Shown: positions 32,887 through 43,844 of the stretch, piece by piece
Layout: every line of letters starts with the position of its first letter
How positions within the stretch are numbered: position 1 is the stretch's first letter
Assembly (NCBI GenBank): GCA_013115135.1
Contig: JABANP010000092.1
Span: forward strand, 1 to 64,000
Direction: 5' to 3'
Length of the DNA: 64,000 bases
Origin: Perkinsus olseni
Taxonomy: Eukaryota > Perkinsozoa > Perkinsida > Perkinsidae
The notes under the pieces: model-generated
Told to the model about the DNA's origin: nothing
Databases searched by the model: none
Seen by the model: only the letters and a program-made list of their open reading frames with translations
Program-made: the position numbers and the translations under genes

Positions 32887-33105
32887 CTACTTAATAGAAA
32901 ACATCTCTATGGGAATGTAGTTTGCTACACTGGGCTGGGGAATCATCCGAGTAAACACGAAAGGGCAAGCCCGTGGAGCCTCTAGCACACAGGTTGTGAT
33001 GTACTTTTGGACATGCCGCTTGCTGGGCCGGCCGGGAACGTCATTCTCACGGCGAATGGCGATCAACGCAACACAGCGGTCGATAATCACGTATGAAGAT
33101 TCCAA
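32887..33105 (-). CDS. Unidentified 72-codon frame or C-terminal exon
   Basis: MESSYVIIDRCVALIAIRRE, then VPGRPSKRHVQKYITTCVLE and APRACPFVFTRMIPQPSVAN, ending in a stop. Composition looks like a folded domain, but I do not recognise it. Confidence 0.4.
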   Translation of the reverse strand: MESSYVIIDRCVALIAIRRENDVPGRPSKRHVQKYITTCVLEAPRACPFVFTRMIPQPSVANYIPIEMFSIK

Positions 33106-34014
33106 AATTCATCCTCTCATTATCGGGTGGAAGCAGAACTATACACGTCTGGCATGGTAGGTCATACGAACCACAAGCGAACTGTGAACGACTATCCTCT
33201 CAGCCGTTGAGTGGTCGTGCTGAATCGGTCAGCGTTCACTATCACGGAAGCCTTCCACGGAGAAGCACTAAGCAATACACTTGAGCGTGGCCTTTCCCCA
33301 CTGTTACGCAACGCAAACCGAAACAGCAAATGCCTGTTACGACGAGTCCCTCGGCGACACCCTCATGAAACGCTACATAACTAGAGTGACTTCAAAATAG
33401 AGCTTCTCAATAGTGATGGGGAACCACCGCTACCGATTCTTTCTGAGGAAGATCGGCGCGCCATCAGCCGTTTCATATCCCGAGGAATCTCTCTCGGAGC
33501 GCGCCACAAATCGATCGAAGTCCCTAAGGTGCGCCGGCTCAAGATTAAATAACGATGATCGTTATAAAGAAAAAAGATACTCCCCGCCCGGCCTGCGGGG
33601 TTAAGCCTTCCGAGGAAGTGGATTTCCCATACCTCGGCTTTGACGGGGTTCGCCCTGACAAAAGACAGCGAAATGGCCTGCCGCAAGGCTGGTTGCCTCC
33701 TTTCCCTCCTTGGGGGCAATTGGAGTTCGCCACCCTTCACCGACGCCGAATGTGCGGCTCGGTGAAGAAGAAGCTCGACTTCTCAGATTGCTGAGAAAGT
33801 CGCTGCTTGAAAAATAACAAAAAACAATAAAAAACTTTTATGGGGACCGAGTCAACTCCACCTCCCCGCGGTGGTCCCTGGGGAAGCGGCTCTCACTCGC
33901 TGAGAACGCTTTGCTAACGGAGCTCTGTTAAACGTCACAACCGCGGCAGCGAATGTCACGATGAAAAGACCCTGGGCCTCTCAGGCACTCCTGGGTCCCC
34001 ACAAGTTGTGGGCC

Positions 34015-34061
34015 GCAACGCGCGCTACTCGTCGCGTTACGCGACGAGTAGTGCGTGTTGC
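34015..34061. repeat. Hairpin in foldback element centre
   Basis: 22-base arms with two mismatches around a 3-base loop TTA; core CTACTCGTCGCG pairs with CGCGACGAGTAG. Confidence 0.9.
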
Positions 34062-34396
34062 GAGCTCCTATTGAAAGGGCGCGCTACGATTCCCATTGCT
34101 CTATTCAAAGTGTTCGCGGCCCGCACTGCGGGCCCCGCAGTGGTGAGTTCCAGCAGACTCCGTAATTTCATTGTGCTGACGTCGTTGTTGTCTCTTTGCG
34201 CATGCGTATTTCGCGCTTGCGTGCTAACTTAGCACTGCTAAGATGTGGATTGAGTCAGCTCAAGTCTTATACTTCCCCTCCTGATATATCTGGTGTTACA
34301 CAGTCGGCGGGGATAACGGATACGCAACAAAGACTACTGCCCACAGCTATATGATATAGGCTGTATCGAGCAAGACGTCTACATGTTGAGGGCATC

Positions 34397-34459
34397 AACA
34401 TCACAGCGCTGGCTACGGAAGCCTCAACTTGAGGCTTCCATAACCAGCGCTGTGATGTT
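34397..34459. repeat. Long hairpin in foldback element centre
   Basis: AACATCACAGCGCTGG (34397-34412) pairs with 34444-34459, and inside it GGAAGCCTCAA (34417-34427) pairs with 34429-34439, leaving a 1-base loop. Confidence 0.92.
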
Positions 34460-34919
34460 TTACAGAGCTCCGTTAGCAAAGCGTTCTCAGCGAGTGAGAG
34501 CCGCTTCCCCAGGGACCACCGCGGGGAGGTGGAGTTGATTCGGTCCCCATGAGTTTTTTATTGTTTTTGTTATTTTTCAAGCAGCGACTTTCTCAGCAAT
34601 CTGAGAAGTCGAGCTTCTTCTTCACCGAGCCGCACATTCGGCGTCGGTGAAGGATAGTGAACTCGCACTCCCCCCAAGGAGGGAAAGGAGGCAGCCAACC
34701 AACGGGTTGGCCGTTTCTTTGTTTTTGACGGGGCGAGCACCGTCAGTGCCGAGGTATGGGAAGTCCACTTCCCCGGCAGCCTTTACCCCCGGACGGGGGG
34801 TGTCACTTTTCTTAATGGCAGGCATTTGTCAATTGAGCGAATCTTAGGTCTGCGCACGAAGGTTACGATCGATTCGGGGCGCGCCATTATGAAGATTCTT
34901 CTCGGTTATGAAACGGCTG

Positions 34920-35570
34920 GAAGATTCCTATGTGATCCAGTGTGAATGCGATGACTAGTCGCTTTAACTAATAATTATGCATACTTCCGTTTCAGCAAAT
35001 AAGAATGCTAGTCGCGTTAATGCTGGGGACACTCTAGTGACTAGAGTCTGGTCGGTAGGCTGGGTACGGATTTGCCACAATGCTTTTGGCGTTTAACACC
35101 ACCCATATTGCTTCGGCGTCGCTGAGTCAGTAGTCCTCTTGGATCTCCCTTCGAGGAATACCCGATCGCTTATGATCTTGGCAACTCACTTCCACGGTGC
35201 TAGAAGTGCGCAATAAACCGAGAACTGGGAGCCACTTTCGCCCTGCACTGCTCAACCTCAGTGGGAAGGTTTGAGCAGCACACCTTCGCTGTGCTAGGGA
35301 TGCACGCCTGGCAGGTCGTGTGACTGTTCACTGATCGTCCCAGCTCCTCGGATTGTTCGTTTTGTTTTTTTGTGTAACGAGGAGCTTTCACGGGAAGCTT
35401 ATTTTCATATTAGTTGTGAAAATCAGAAGCGTCTTTTGGTTCACCATCGTTCGTGTCGAAAAGGTCTACTTCAAAATCGCCTCTTGAGTCCCAGGTTGAG
35501 CAGGGTATTTTCTCTTTCTAGGATTTCATGAACAGCGAGCCTTCAACATCAGATAATTTGTTTTCTTAAT
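34920..35570. other. No gene identified
   Basis: Only short frames and no repeat longer than about 12 bp. Confidence 0.45.
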
Positions 35571-35571
35571 A

Positions 35572-35767
35572 ATGTCATTCGATCCGTTCAACCAGATGCC
35601 CACCGGCGGCTACGCCAATTCAATTCATGTCACCATGGTCGGACTCCGGCGGAGGACAGCAGCACCACGGCAAACAGCAGCAGTCCAATCCGCTGGATGC
35701 CGCACTCGACGAGATAACGGATCATCTTGATATGAGCAAGTTCCAAGTGATAGGCACTCCATCGACG
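35572..35767 (+). CDS. Unidentified first exon
   Basis: ATG at 35572 gives MSFDPFNQMPTGGYANS; a second frame from 35627 gives PWSDSGGGQQHHGKQQQSNP then DEITDHLDMSKFQVIGTPST, directly before a strong donor GTAAGTATC at 35768. The frame switch near 35620 is unexplained. Looks like a disordered N-terminus. Downstream exons were not found before the M60 gene. Confidence 0.4.
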
Positions 35768-36420
35768 GTAAGTATCTTTCCTCTCCGTGAAAGCCATGGA
35801 TCAACCTATGATTCAGTTATCGGTGTTCTCGGATACATCGCGATCTATCATCGCCACCCCAGGACCGGAGCCCCAGTGTCTCCTCGCCTGTGCTACCCTC
35901 GGCAAAGGGACGCATTGTTGCTGTCGGGGCATGAAGGGTAATACGGAGGTCGAACCTTGCATTCCACGCTTATCAAAGATACTCCCTTCTTTTCACATTT
36001 TCTATTAACATGCTACTTGTTTGCTCAACTTCGAACGCCTCGCCATGTATACGTTTCAAAGGCAAAGTATTGGAATATCTTCAGTCTTATCAAAGCTACG
36101 GGTCGACCTAAGATACTTCGGTAGATGGGCGTACACTATTCCATCGCCCTTGTAAAGGCACTCGACCATTACTTGTACTGACCATGGCACTTGTAAAGGC
36201 CATTCTTGTACTCGAAACTTTCTGGGCGAATTTTCTACGAGTTTTCTCTCTTCTCCATTTTGTTTGTTCTCTTAATTTTCTTTACTTTTTTGTAGAGAAA
36301 AGAGAAAGAAATGATAGTGGTAATGGAAAAAAGTTTTTTGGGTGGAAAAAATTCTCGAGTTACTCGAGTCGAGTAACCTCGAAAATTTTCGACTCCCCGG
36401 CAGGTACATACCCCTAGCTT

Positions 36421-38679
36421 ATGATAATGCTCCCTACGGATGAGGAATCTAAGGTTGCTGTTGGCGTGATGCAGAGAGCTCGGCGCTGGGTGGCCAGGTC
36501 GAGGAGGGCCATGCTGGTACGCTTCTACGAGGACCACAATATTGTTATGTCAAGGAACGATTATGACGTGGTCTCGTTTCGAACCAACGACCTTTCGCTT
36601 AGTAACCCGGCGACTCCCCAGGAGGCCAATAGACTTCTTTCTCTCGTACGAGACGAAGGCGTTGGTCTACTTATTGGTATCAACGGATGGGGTTGGGAGT
36701 GTCTCAATAGAGGTCACACCATCGCCGAGCATCCGATGCAAGAAGTCGCTCTCCAAGCTGGGATATGTTTCGAATCGGAGTATCTTCCGGGCCAGCGACC
36801 TCTGACTAGCGACCGGAGGTTGACCGTGCTTAGCGAAGTGAGCAAAGATTCCTTCCACACATTGATACCGTTGATGAAGGTTTGCGTGGTCCCTGGCAAG
36901 TCGACCAGGATGGGCGATATTGTATTACAAGCTGTGAACAAGAGGTTGCACTTGAGCTCGGAAGATACCTCAAAGATACGCCAGTTGTTAACCGAGGCTG
37001 CCACGGGAAGGTGGAGGAACGGTGATGGTGTGAAGAAGACCAATCTGATGCAACTAGTAGCTACATTTCTTGGAGTTCGCACCGCAAAGGATTCCTGGCG
37101 ACGTCAGTATGAACGACGTGCTCGGCCTGGCTGGAAAAGATTTCCCTGGGGTCTGTCCTGCGGCGGCGCAAGATGCGCTTAGTAGGTCGGAGGGCGTCAC
37201 CAACGAGGAGGTCGAGGTCCGCTTCGAAGCCATTACTAAAGATACGCCGCATTCGTCGGTCACCGGAAGGAGCTTCGACCCGTGGATTAGTACTGGCGTT
37301 TATGCTAGGCCTGGCCAGGCTATCAGGGTGAGGTTGGAATCTTTGGTTGAAGCTGGCAGTTCGCAGGAAGCGTCGAAGGGTGAAGGTCGCTCTGTGTCCA
37401 TGGCTGATGCCCTTCCCGATGACTTTGGTTTCCGCGTTCGGATTGGCTGCCATAAAGACGACAACACGAAGCATGATAGTTGGCGCCGGTGGCCCAGAAT
37501 CTCTGCTGTGAGCAAAGATATCCTTTCGGGAAGGAATCTTGAGGTCGAGCTGGTATCAGTTTTTGGAGGTCTAGTGTATCTTGAAAGGATACGCGAGAAT
37601 GGTGTTGAGGCCGGGCAAGGCTGCCGGCGGCGGAATCAACCTCAACGTGGATTCTATTTTGATGGCGTGTGCACGCGTGCAAGGTGGGGTGCCGTCGCTG
37701 TGGTGGTCGAACGGTCAGTGGATGCTAGGCGGGCATCCAGTAGGGAATCTTAGGAATCTTCCGCGTGCGCAAGATGCGTATCCTCCATGGGGCGAGGTCC
37801 AAGCTAAGCACGTTATTCTGTCTCTCCCTACTCGACTTTTACTTCCCTCACGCCTTAGCCGCCGGAGAGGACGGTTGGGCGGACACGGTCACAGATTTTT
37901 GGGACAGGGTGATTCGAAGCCACTGCGATATCGCCTGTCGGCCGGTCTGCGGCGAGGAAAGATTCCGTTTTGTTTTTGACGTTGAGATCTCGGCAGGGTG
38001 GATGCACAGCGGGTATCCGATCATGGCCCATGAAAATTCTACGGCTGAAGATTCCTGTGCGGTGTGGGGCGATGGAGGGAATCTTCGCGGTGCGCACCGC
38101 CCGGGTAAGCTCCTTTTGGAGGGAGATTGGGGGTTGTTCCACGAGCTTGGTCATCATTTCCAGCGGAGAAGGTGGACGTATAAATCCTGTGGCGAAGTGA
38201 CGGTGAATCTGTTCAGTATGTACAGTATGATGACGATAATTGGGCGAAAAATTCCGACGCGGGATATGGAAAACGTCCGGGAGGGGCATGAGGATGCTGA
38301 GAAGTTCATAGCGGAGAGGATACGCTCGGAAGGAAGAGGGCGGGCGATTTATTCCGCCGCGCACAATCGCTCGCCCATTACTGACGCCCTGGACGATTGG
38401 AGTCCCTGGGTGGGTCTGACGATGTATGTTGATGTCATCGAGACCTTTGGGTGGGATCTGCTGAGGAATGTGTTGAGGAGTTACGAAAAAGATGGTACTT
38501 ATGATGAGGAGCCGGACCCGACGGAGTGGTGGACGAGGGTCAGCCGAGCATGCGGGAAGGGGCTGTCGATGTACTGTCGCGTCTGGGGCGTCCCGATTGA
38601 CTTGGACAAGATGGACCGAGAAGGAGGGAATCCGAACGACCAGTGGCTGCCGGCGTGGATTCAGCAGAAGTTGATGTGA
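36421..38679 (+). CDS. Peptidase M60 / TCAF-like protein, broken into shifted frames
   Basis: N-terminal part resembles TCAF proteins (VGLLIGINGWGWECLNRG). It continues through FDPWISTGVYARPGQAIRV, VRIGCHKDDNTKHDSWRRWP and WGEVQAKHVILSLP to the M60 domain with ISAGWMHSGYPIMAHE, zinc motif HELGHHFQ (bases 38140-38163) and downstream GEVTVNLFSMY, then a C-terminal helical region ending WLPAWIQQKLM. M60 enzymes are gluzincin metallopeptidases often acting on glycoproteins; all HExxH residues are present. Reading needs frame 1, then 2, 3 and 1 again, changing near 37065, 37620 and 37840, each time by +1. These may be tiny introns, sequence errors or decay. Confidence 0.75.
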
Positions 38680-38786
38680 GTGTTTGGGAGATAGTAGTTT
38701 CGGGATAGTCGGTGTTGTGTTTAAGTGTAATGGTATGGAGGTTGAGTTATTTTGTATCTTGCAAGGTTGGAGATTGGATTCTTCCT

Positions 38787-39489
38787 ATGGCGGCGACGGC
38801 AGCGAAGGCTAGTGTCAAGTCGAAGGGTGAGGAGGCCGTGGGTTCGATCCCTGCGAGGGAGATCTTTTTCAGGGAAGGAGATCAAGACGAAGGATATTCG
38901 GAAAAACGGCAAGAAAGCCGCACCCGTGCATAAGGAAGGTAATACTTGGTGGCGTAGTTGTTGACCTGTTTCGTATCTTTCACGGGTCAACCTCAGATAC
39001 CAAGAAGAGCGAGTCCTCTTCCGAGTCGATCGATGATATCTTCGGGGCATTGAAGAAATCCACGAGGTCGACCTCGACCTCCACAAAGACCAAAGATACC
39101 CCTAAAGAGCAGCAGCCTGCCGCCCCTCCCGACCCCAGGGCTCAGCGGACGATCCACTCGGACTCGGCAACCGCGCGGGAGGTGACCGGAAGCGAACCGA
39201 GGAAGGGTTATAAAATATATACTGAGGAAGAGCTGAAGATAGGACAGGGGGGAAGTAATAATAAGGGAAGGAATCTAGGCGTATCTTTTTTTCTGCGGGT
39301 TACTAGAGTCGACCTCCGCACTGTGGCTGCATATGTAGTTCGTGCCCCTAATTCAGCTAATAGTTATCCGTCGGTGGAGGAATCATTATTAGGAACTCGA
39401 CTTCACAGCTGGATCTCTCATACTCAGATTTTCCTGTTTTTCTATCAGATACTCCGGACTGTCCTTTCGACTGTTGGTGCTGTTTCTAG
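38787..39489 (+). CDS. DUF1764 family protein, 134 aa, four exons
   Basis: Exons 38787-38826, 38873-38938, 38997-39254 and 39449-39489; all three introns are phase 1 and the joins are exact. The product starts MAATAAKASVKSKGKEIKTK, is Lys-rich, has the conserved SIDDIFGALKK near residue 45, KGYKIYTEEELKIGQGG and the invariant ending CPFDCWCCF before TAG. DUF1764 is a small eukaryotic family of unknown, probably nuclear, role. Intron 1 (46 nt) is T-arm-like; intron 2 (58 nt) ends inside a palindromic element so that exon 3 begins ATACC. Residues KDTPKE come from an AAAGATACC word in exon 3. Confidence 0.92.
38827..38872 (+). other. 46-nt tRNA T-arm-like intron of DUF1764 gene
   Basis: GTGAGGAGGCCGTGGGTTCG then ATCCCTGCGAGGG and TTTTTCAG. 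Phase 1. Confidence 0.9.
38973..39000. repeat. Palindromic element covering a 3' splice site
   Basis: GTATCTT, then TCACGGGTCAACCT, then CAGATAC (right arm with one change). The splice acceptor CAG ends at 38996, inside the right arm, so ATAC is the start of exon 3. Confidence 0.85.
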
Positions 39490-39586
39490 TCTTAACGTAA
39501 ACTACCTTGAACGTTCCTTGTTATAATTACCACCGCACTGAAAGGCCGGTTGAGTTATCAAGATGGGGTTCAGGTTGACCTAGTTT

Positions 39587-39614
39587 GTATCTTGCACGGT
39601 TCAACCTTGGATAC
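39587..39614. repeat. Palindromic element before the WW gene
   Basis: GTATCTTGCACGGTTCAACC followed by TTGGATAC, ending 4 bases before the ATG at 39619. AGGTTGACCT precedes it at 39572. Confidence 0.85.
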
Positions 39615-39618
39615 CCCT

Positions 39619-39813
39619 ATGTCAAGTGACTCCCTTCCCTTGGGTTGGACTCGATACACCACTGATGATGGTGAGGAGTACTTCTACAACGAAGTGACGG
39701 AGCAGACCCAATGGGACCGTCCAACTCAACCGGCGACAGCTAGAGGTGTCAGAAAGCAGAAGAAAAATAACAAAAAGGGAGAAGGGAGAGTAGTAGGGGA
39801 GGCGCTGGGTTGA
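39619..39813 (+). CDS. Small WW-domain protein (64 aa)
   Basis: ATG at 39619 gives MSSDSLPLGWTRYTTDDGEE then YFYNEVTEQTQWDRP, a complete WW domain with both Trp residues and the final Pro; WW domains bind Pro-rich ligands. A basic tail RKQKKNNKKGEG follows and the frame stops at 39813. It may be a whole small protein or the first exon of a longer one; there is no donor before the stop that I favour. Confidence 0.75.
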   Translation: MSSDSLPLGWTRYTTDDGEEYFYNEVTEQTQWDRPTQPATARGVRKQKKNNKKGEGRVVGEALG

Positions 39814-40239
39814 GTCTGCAAGAAAGCCATCGAATTTTCCGGTTTTTCCATCAGAATTTTCCCCTTATTTCCTCCTTGTGGACTGCGGAATTTGGTTCTT
39901 AATGATTACTGTGTTGACCAAAAATAATTCTACAGCCGGCTTCCGTTATGGCTTGTGCGGGGGAAGCTACTTTCTTAGGGCGCTTTTGGAGTAGAAATAG
40001 TAGGGTTGTACATCTCTGGCGTAGTAGATAGAAGCAACCTCGGGTGAGAATGTTTCCGTGACGTTGTCACAGGACAATCGAGACATTGACTAGGGAAGAG
40101 ATGGTATGGTAATAAATTATTGGTAGTACGGTTTATTGTATATCTAGGTCTAGTGATATCATTGTTATTCATGTAGCTGATATCAATATGCTAATGTTGG
40201 CGAGTTCATTTTTGATAATACGACACTATCGCATCAATA

Positions 40240-40490
40240 CTAAAGGTGGGCGACAGTACGGGTACGGTCTAGTACGGAGTACGGTACGAGTACGGCTCCG
40301 TACTAACCGTACTACCCGTCGCAGCGGCTCCCAAGTACGTACTAGTACGCCGTACTTGAAGTACGGCGTAATTTAATACACGTATGCGTTGTTTAATATA
40401 GTTGATGCGTACTAGTTCTCCGTACCCGTACTAGGTTGGCAGTTTGGAACGTACTCCATACCGTACTTTCCTCGACCCCAGTACGGTTGC
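40240..40490. repeat. GTAC-rich patch
   Basis: More than 20 GTAC tetranucleotides in about 250 bp, as GTACGG, AGTACG and CGTACT words in both orientations. Not a simple tandem array. Confidence 0.85.
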
Positions 40491-40781
40491 CCAGCTCTAA
40501 TCAATACCTCACTTAAGTTCATTCAGTCTCAGTAGTCGGGCTAATTACCGATCTTCTCACTGCGCCACGAAATTCTGATGTATATGAAACGGTTGATCGA
40601 TTTTGCGTATCTTTTAAGATACGTTCCGATCGACGCTGGAGCTCTGATGGATGAAGGCTTCGAAGGGACGGAGGAGGACAAGCAGAAAGAAATACCATCC
40701 CGCGGTATGACAGACAATTTCGTGGCGCGCGGGAAAAATTGATCCTGAAATATCTTAGGTCCGATCAAGTACGATGTGCCC

Positions 40782-42248
40782 ATGGTTGACTTCAGTAGCG
40801 GGTCGAAAGATACCAATGAGGTTGAAGGAAATCGATCGAGTGATCGATCAAAGATACTCAATTTGGACGGCCAACTGGACAGCGCCCCCAAACGTTCTGC
40901 TGCCGGAGGCGATGCAGCGGCGACGTCCTCATCGTCATCGGAAGTATCCGGAGGTTGGCTCTTGTCGAAGTTGACGTGCGGACTAACACTTTCATATATA
41001 CAGGATAACTTCTTCGATGTAATAGGCCGTGGGTTCGATCCCTGGCGGGGGTATTTTTCTTGCATTTAACTCGCTGGGAATTTTCAGGTCACTTCTCGAG
41101 ACGTTGAAGGAAGACTTCTACTCGCCATATGGCCATACAGGTAAGACAAAAATTACCCAAAAAATTCTCCCTATTTTTCGGATTTTTTTCGTCAGATTGT
41201 CGCTCCTGTCGCCCTCATCTTCCCTCCAGCTCCCCTCTCCCGGTTCAACCGGTTCTCCCGAGGGCGGCCGAGTTGCTCAGTTTTTCACCCGACACTTTGC
41301 GGATTCCATCCAGCTGTTGTCTTCATTCCGAACCAATCCGGATCTCTGGGGTAGTAAAAAGGAAAATTTTTGGTTTTTTTATTCTTGGGGCTTCGCGGGC
41401 GTGTGTCGCATTTGGCACGATTGGCGCATGTGTACAGTTCGCTGGTGGCATAGACGAGTCTGGTAATTGGAAGGTCCCCGGATCGATCCTCAGCGGCGTC
41501 GTTTTTCCAGGCCCGTTCTGGATCTGCACTACCGCTGTTATTTTTCTAACCGCAACCGCAAACTTTTCTCGCCAATTGTTGAGCGGAGCGAAGCAGGGAG
41601 AAAGTTCATACGACTGATTACACTTTGGCCGGTAGGTCCCGGGTTCGATTCTGGGGAGCGGCATTTTCGTATCATCAGGCGTTAGCCGGAAATTCTCGCC
41701 CTGAATTCGTCAGCTTTTTTGATGGGGTGGAGTCCTTTAGTTTACTTCTCATTGGCAGAGAAATTAAGAAAACCTTCGCTGTGCGCTGAAAGATACGCGT
41801 ATCTTTTCTTCTATACAAGAAATTCTGTGTCAAAGGTATCCAAAATTTCCCGGAAATTTCACGGAAATTTTCTTTCAGGAACCGCGTGGCTTGTTCTATT
41901 CGGTGTTGTTATCCTCGCCCCTCTCATCACCCTCGGCCTTCTTCTCTGGATCACCAACCGAACTCAGCAGACGTCCGGCGACGACGAGACCGGCTGGTGG
42001 GACCGCCTACCTGCTTGGCTTCGCCCCGCTACTACTCGACACAACACTTATGTCATCGATGATGCTGCTACTAATGACGGAGGGAGCTACGCAGTGCCTC
42101 CGGCTCACGGACAGCAGGGCGGAGCGAAGGCGTCTTTGTGGTTGTTGTTGACCAGCTCGTACGGTTACAGCGTGGCGGTGATGTTACCGCTGTCAATTTT
42201 GTGGATGGTGCCTTTGGGATGGGTGAAAAGCCTAGCGTGCGGTCTCGG
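40782..42248 (+). CDS. YIPF1/2-like Yip1-domain Golgi membrane protein
   Basis: Exons 40782-41018, 41088-41140, 41196-41350, 41511 to about 41630, about 41710 onward, and 41879-42248. Phases agree for the first four. The N-terminus is Ser-rich and cytosolic; then IQDNFFD joined to VTSRDVEGRLLLAIWPYR, PDLWGPFWICTTAVIFLTAT (the family signature PDLYGPFWI), TM segments AWLVLFGVVILAPLITLGLL and YGYSVAVMLPLSILWMVPLG. Yip1 proteins bind Rab GTPases in Golgi traffic. The region between the first and second TM is less certain (a 19-nt intron would be needed to avoid a stop). The gene continues past a GTAAGT donor at 42249; a hydrophobic exon at about 42535-42686 may be the end. Confidence 0.87.
41019..41087 (+). 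other. T-arm-like intron 1 of the YIPF gene
   Basis: 69 nt, phase 0; contains GGCCGTGGGTTCGATCCCTG, nearly the same 18 bases as DUF1764 intron 1. Confidence 0.9.
41351..41510 (+). other. tRNA-like intron 3 of the YIPF gene
   Basis: 160 nt, phase 1; its 3' half carries GGTCCCCGGATCGATCCTC then GTTTTTCCAG, with possible box-A-like TTGGCGCATG further up. Confidence 0.88.
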
Positions 42249-43160
42249 GTAAGTTGGAATTTTGAGGGGAAAATTTTTAGTAGAAACAGAATGGTGGGAT
42301 TTTGTGTTTTGACTTTGATTTGGGGTTGGAGAATTTTCGGTGTGCGTATTGGTAATCGTTTGGCCGATGAAGAATGTTGGATAATATTTAGAAGCGAAAA
42401 GTTCGGAATGAATATTGACTGAAAATTGCAGAGTCGATTTTCGCTTCTTAGAGAGTATCTTTCATGTCTGTGAAGGGCAAGGTCAACCTTTAGATTCCTG
42501 ACCAGCATGGTATTCATATACGTATCTTTGCTCCGGACGGGCGGTGTGGATGGAGCTTCTGGTGCCTCGCCGGTTTTGCAACGATTGGGGGTCGCCGAGC
42601 CGAGTCAGAAGGTTTGTGTGGAAGTGGCGGTGGTTACAGCGGCGGTGGCGATAGTTATGGAGGGTGGTATCTGGGCTTCATGCAGGTAAGATACGGAATA
42701 GGTTAGACAAGGTATCTTCTGCGAGTCCTCTGGATTTGGCACCCGCCCCTGAATTTATCGTGACAACTCGTTCTGAAGAAAAATAGTTATTTTTAACCTC
42801 CCTCGTATCTTGCGCGCTCCGACCTTGGATGCTCCAGCAATCAGAGTATTTCTTTCAGGTGGTATTTCCTCGCGTGAACATAAGAAAGATATTTCCCATT
42901 CGAGTTGACGCTGTACTTCTCTCTTCCATCCAGGCGTTGAGTTATACCATCCTCAGAAGGAATCTTTAGGTCGACCTCACCCGTATCTTACTAGCTTAAC
43001 TCGAACCATAATGAACTCTGTGCAGTGCAAACGGCCACGTCAGCCCTGCGTGCTGCCACCATCATCAGCAGCTGCGGAGGGCTCTCGAGGGTTCAATTCC
43101 GGCTGAAGAAAAATTAGAGCCGACTGAGGTCGTTCAGAGGGTCATGGCGAGTCCACGGTA
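42249..43160. other. Introns/intergenic with many dispersed elements
   Basis: Holds six GTATCTT or AAGATAC words (42455 to 42983), variant GAATCTTTAGGTCGACC (42962), a T-arm-like word near 43090, and the CCACGAAATT word at 43158 in reverse. Possible last YIPF exon at 42535-42686. Confidence 0.5.
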
Positions 43161-43844
43161 ATTTCGTGGCGCGTGACGTTTTCGGGGTGTATTTTTTGAG
43201 CTCAGATTTGCGGAAATTCCACTGCCTGGTGGGAGTTTATTATGACAAGGAGAAGGGAGAATATTGCAACCGATTTTCTGACGACAAAAGTAGGGTTTTC
43301 GAATTCAAAGCTAATTCGCAAAATTACGGCGATGGATGTGCGTGTGAGAAGTCCATCGTGTGATGCTAGGGCAGCAGAATATCTTAGCGCTTCATTTGAT
43401 CCGAGGTTCAACCTAAGATACTATCGAAAATAACCTATCGCTGCTATTCTGTATTATGGAAGTTACTTGATAGATGCGCGGCGTATCATAGGTTGAAGAT
43501 GGGCAGATACGAAACAAGTCAGCGGTCGAGCCTGCCTGCTTGTTGCATTTTTCCGCACGCTTCGCTCCGCTCTCAATTTTTTCTAAATCGGACTGAATTT
43601 GAATTGTTTTGTGAATCTCAGGCTGTTGGCGCCTCCCTCTTCACCCTGCTCACTACCTCTCCTCATACGTTTTTCGAGAGGTATCTTCTGATCATCACTG
43701 CCGAAAACGAATTGCTTGGATATTTCGCCAATCTTGCCTCAACGACAATCATGAAGTACGTGCGTCAACCTAAGATACCCTTTCAAGTCGCTGGTCCGTA
43801 GGTATTAGCCTTCATACAAGGAGCGTCACGCGCCACGAAATGTT

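Larger units (their letters stand above)
33465..34919. mobile_element. Foldback element with about 480-bp inverted repeats
   Basis: The left arm (33465 to about 33945) is the reverse complement of the right arm (about 34446 to 34919): outer ends CAGCCGTTTCATA and TATGAAACGGCTG, inner parts nearly identical (for example CACCGACGCCGAATGTGCGG in both). The 500-bp centre holds two more perfect or near-perfect hairpins (34015-34061 and 34397-34459). No transposase is encoded and no clear target duplication is seen, so it is non-autonomous. Related short frames in both arms (KKDTPRP..EVDFPYLG) come from the arms being copies. Confidence 0.9.

Noticed and set aside
33555..34847. Frames KKDTPRP...EVDFPYLG in both arms of the foldback element
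   Set aside because: They are the two inverted copies of one arm read in opposite directions; no start, length conservation or known domain.
40188..40376. Arg/Thr-rich frame over the GTAC patch
   Set aside because: Produced by the repeated GTAC words; no coding support.
38827..41660. Functional tRNA genes at the GGTTCGATCCC words of DUF1764 and YIPF introns
   Set aside because: Only T-arm-like halves are present; no D-arm or anticodon arm with pairing stems can be built upstream.
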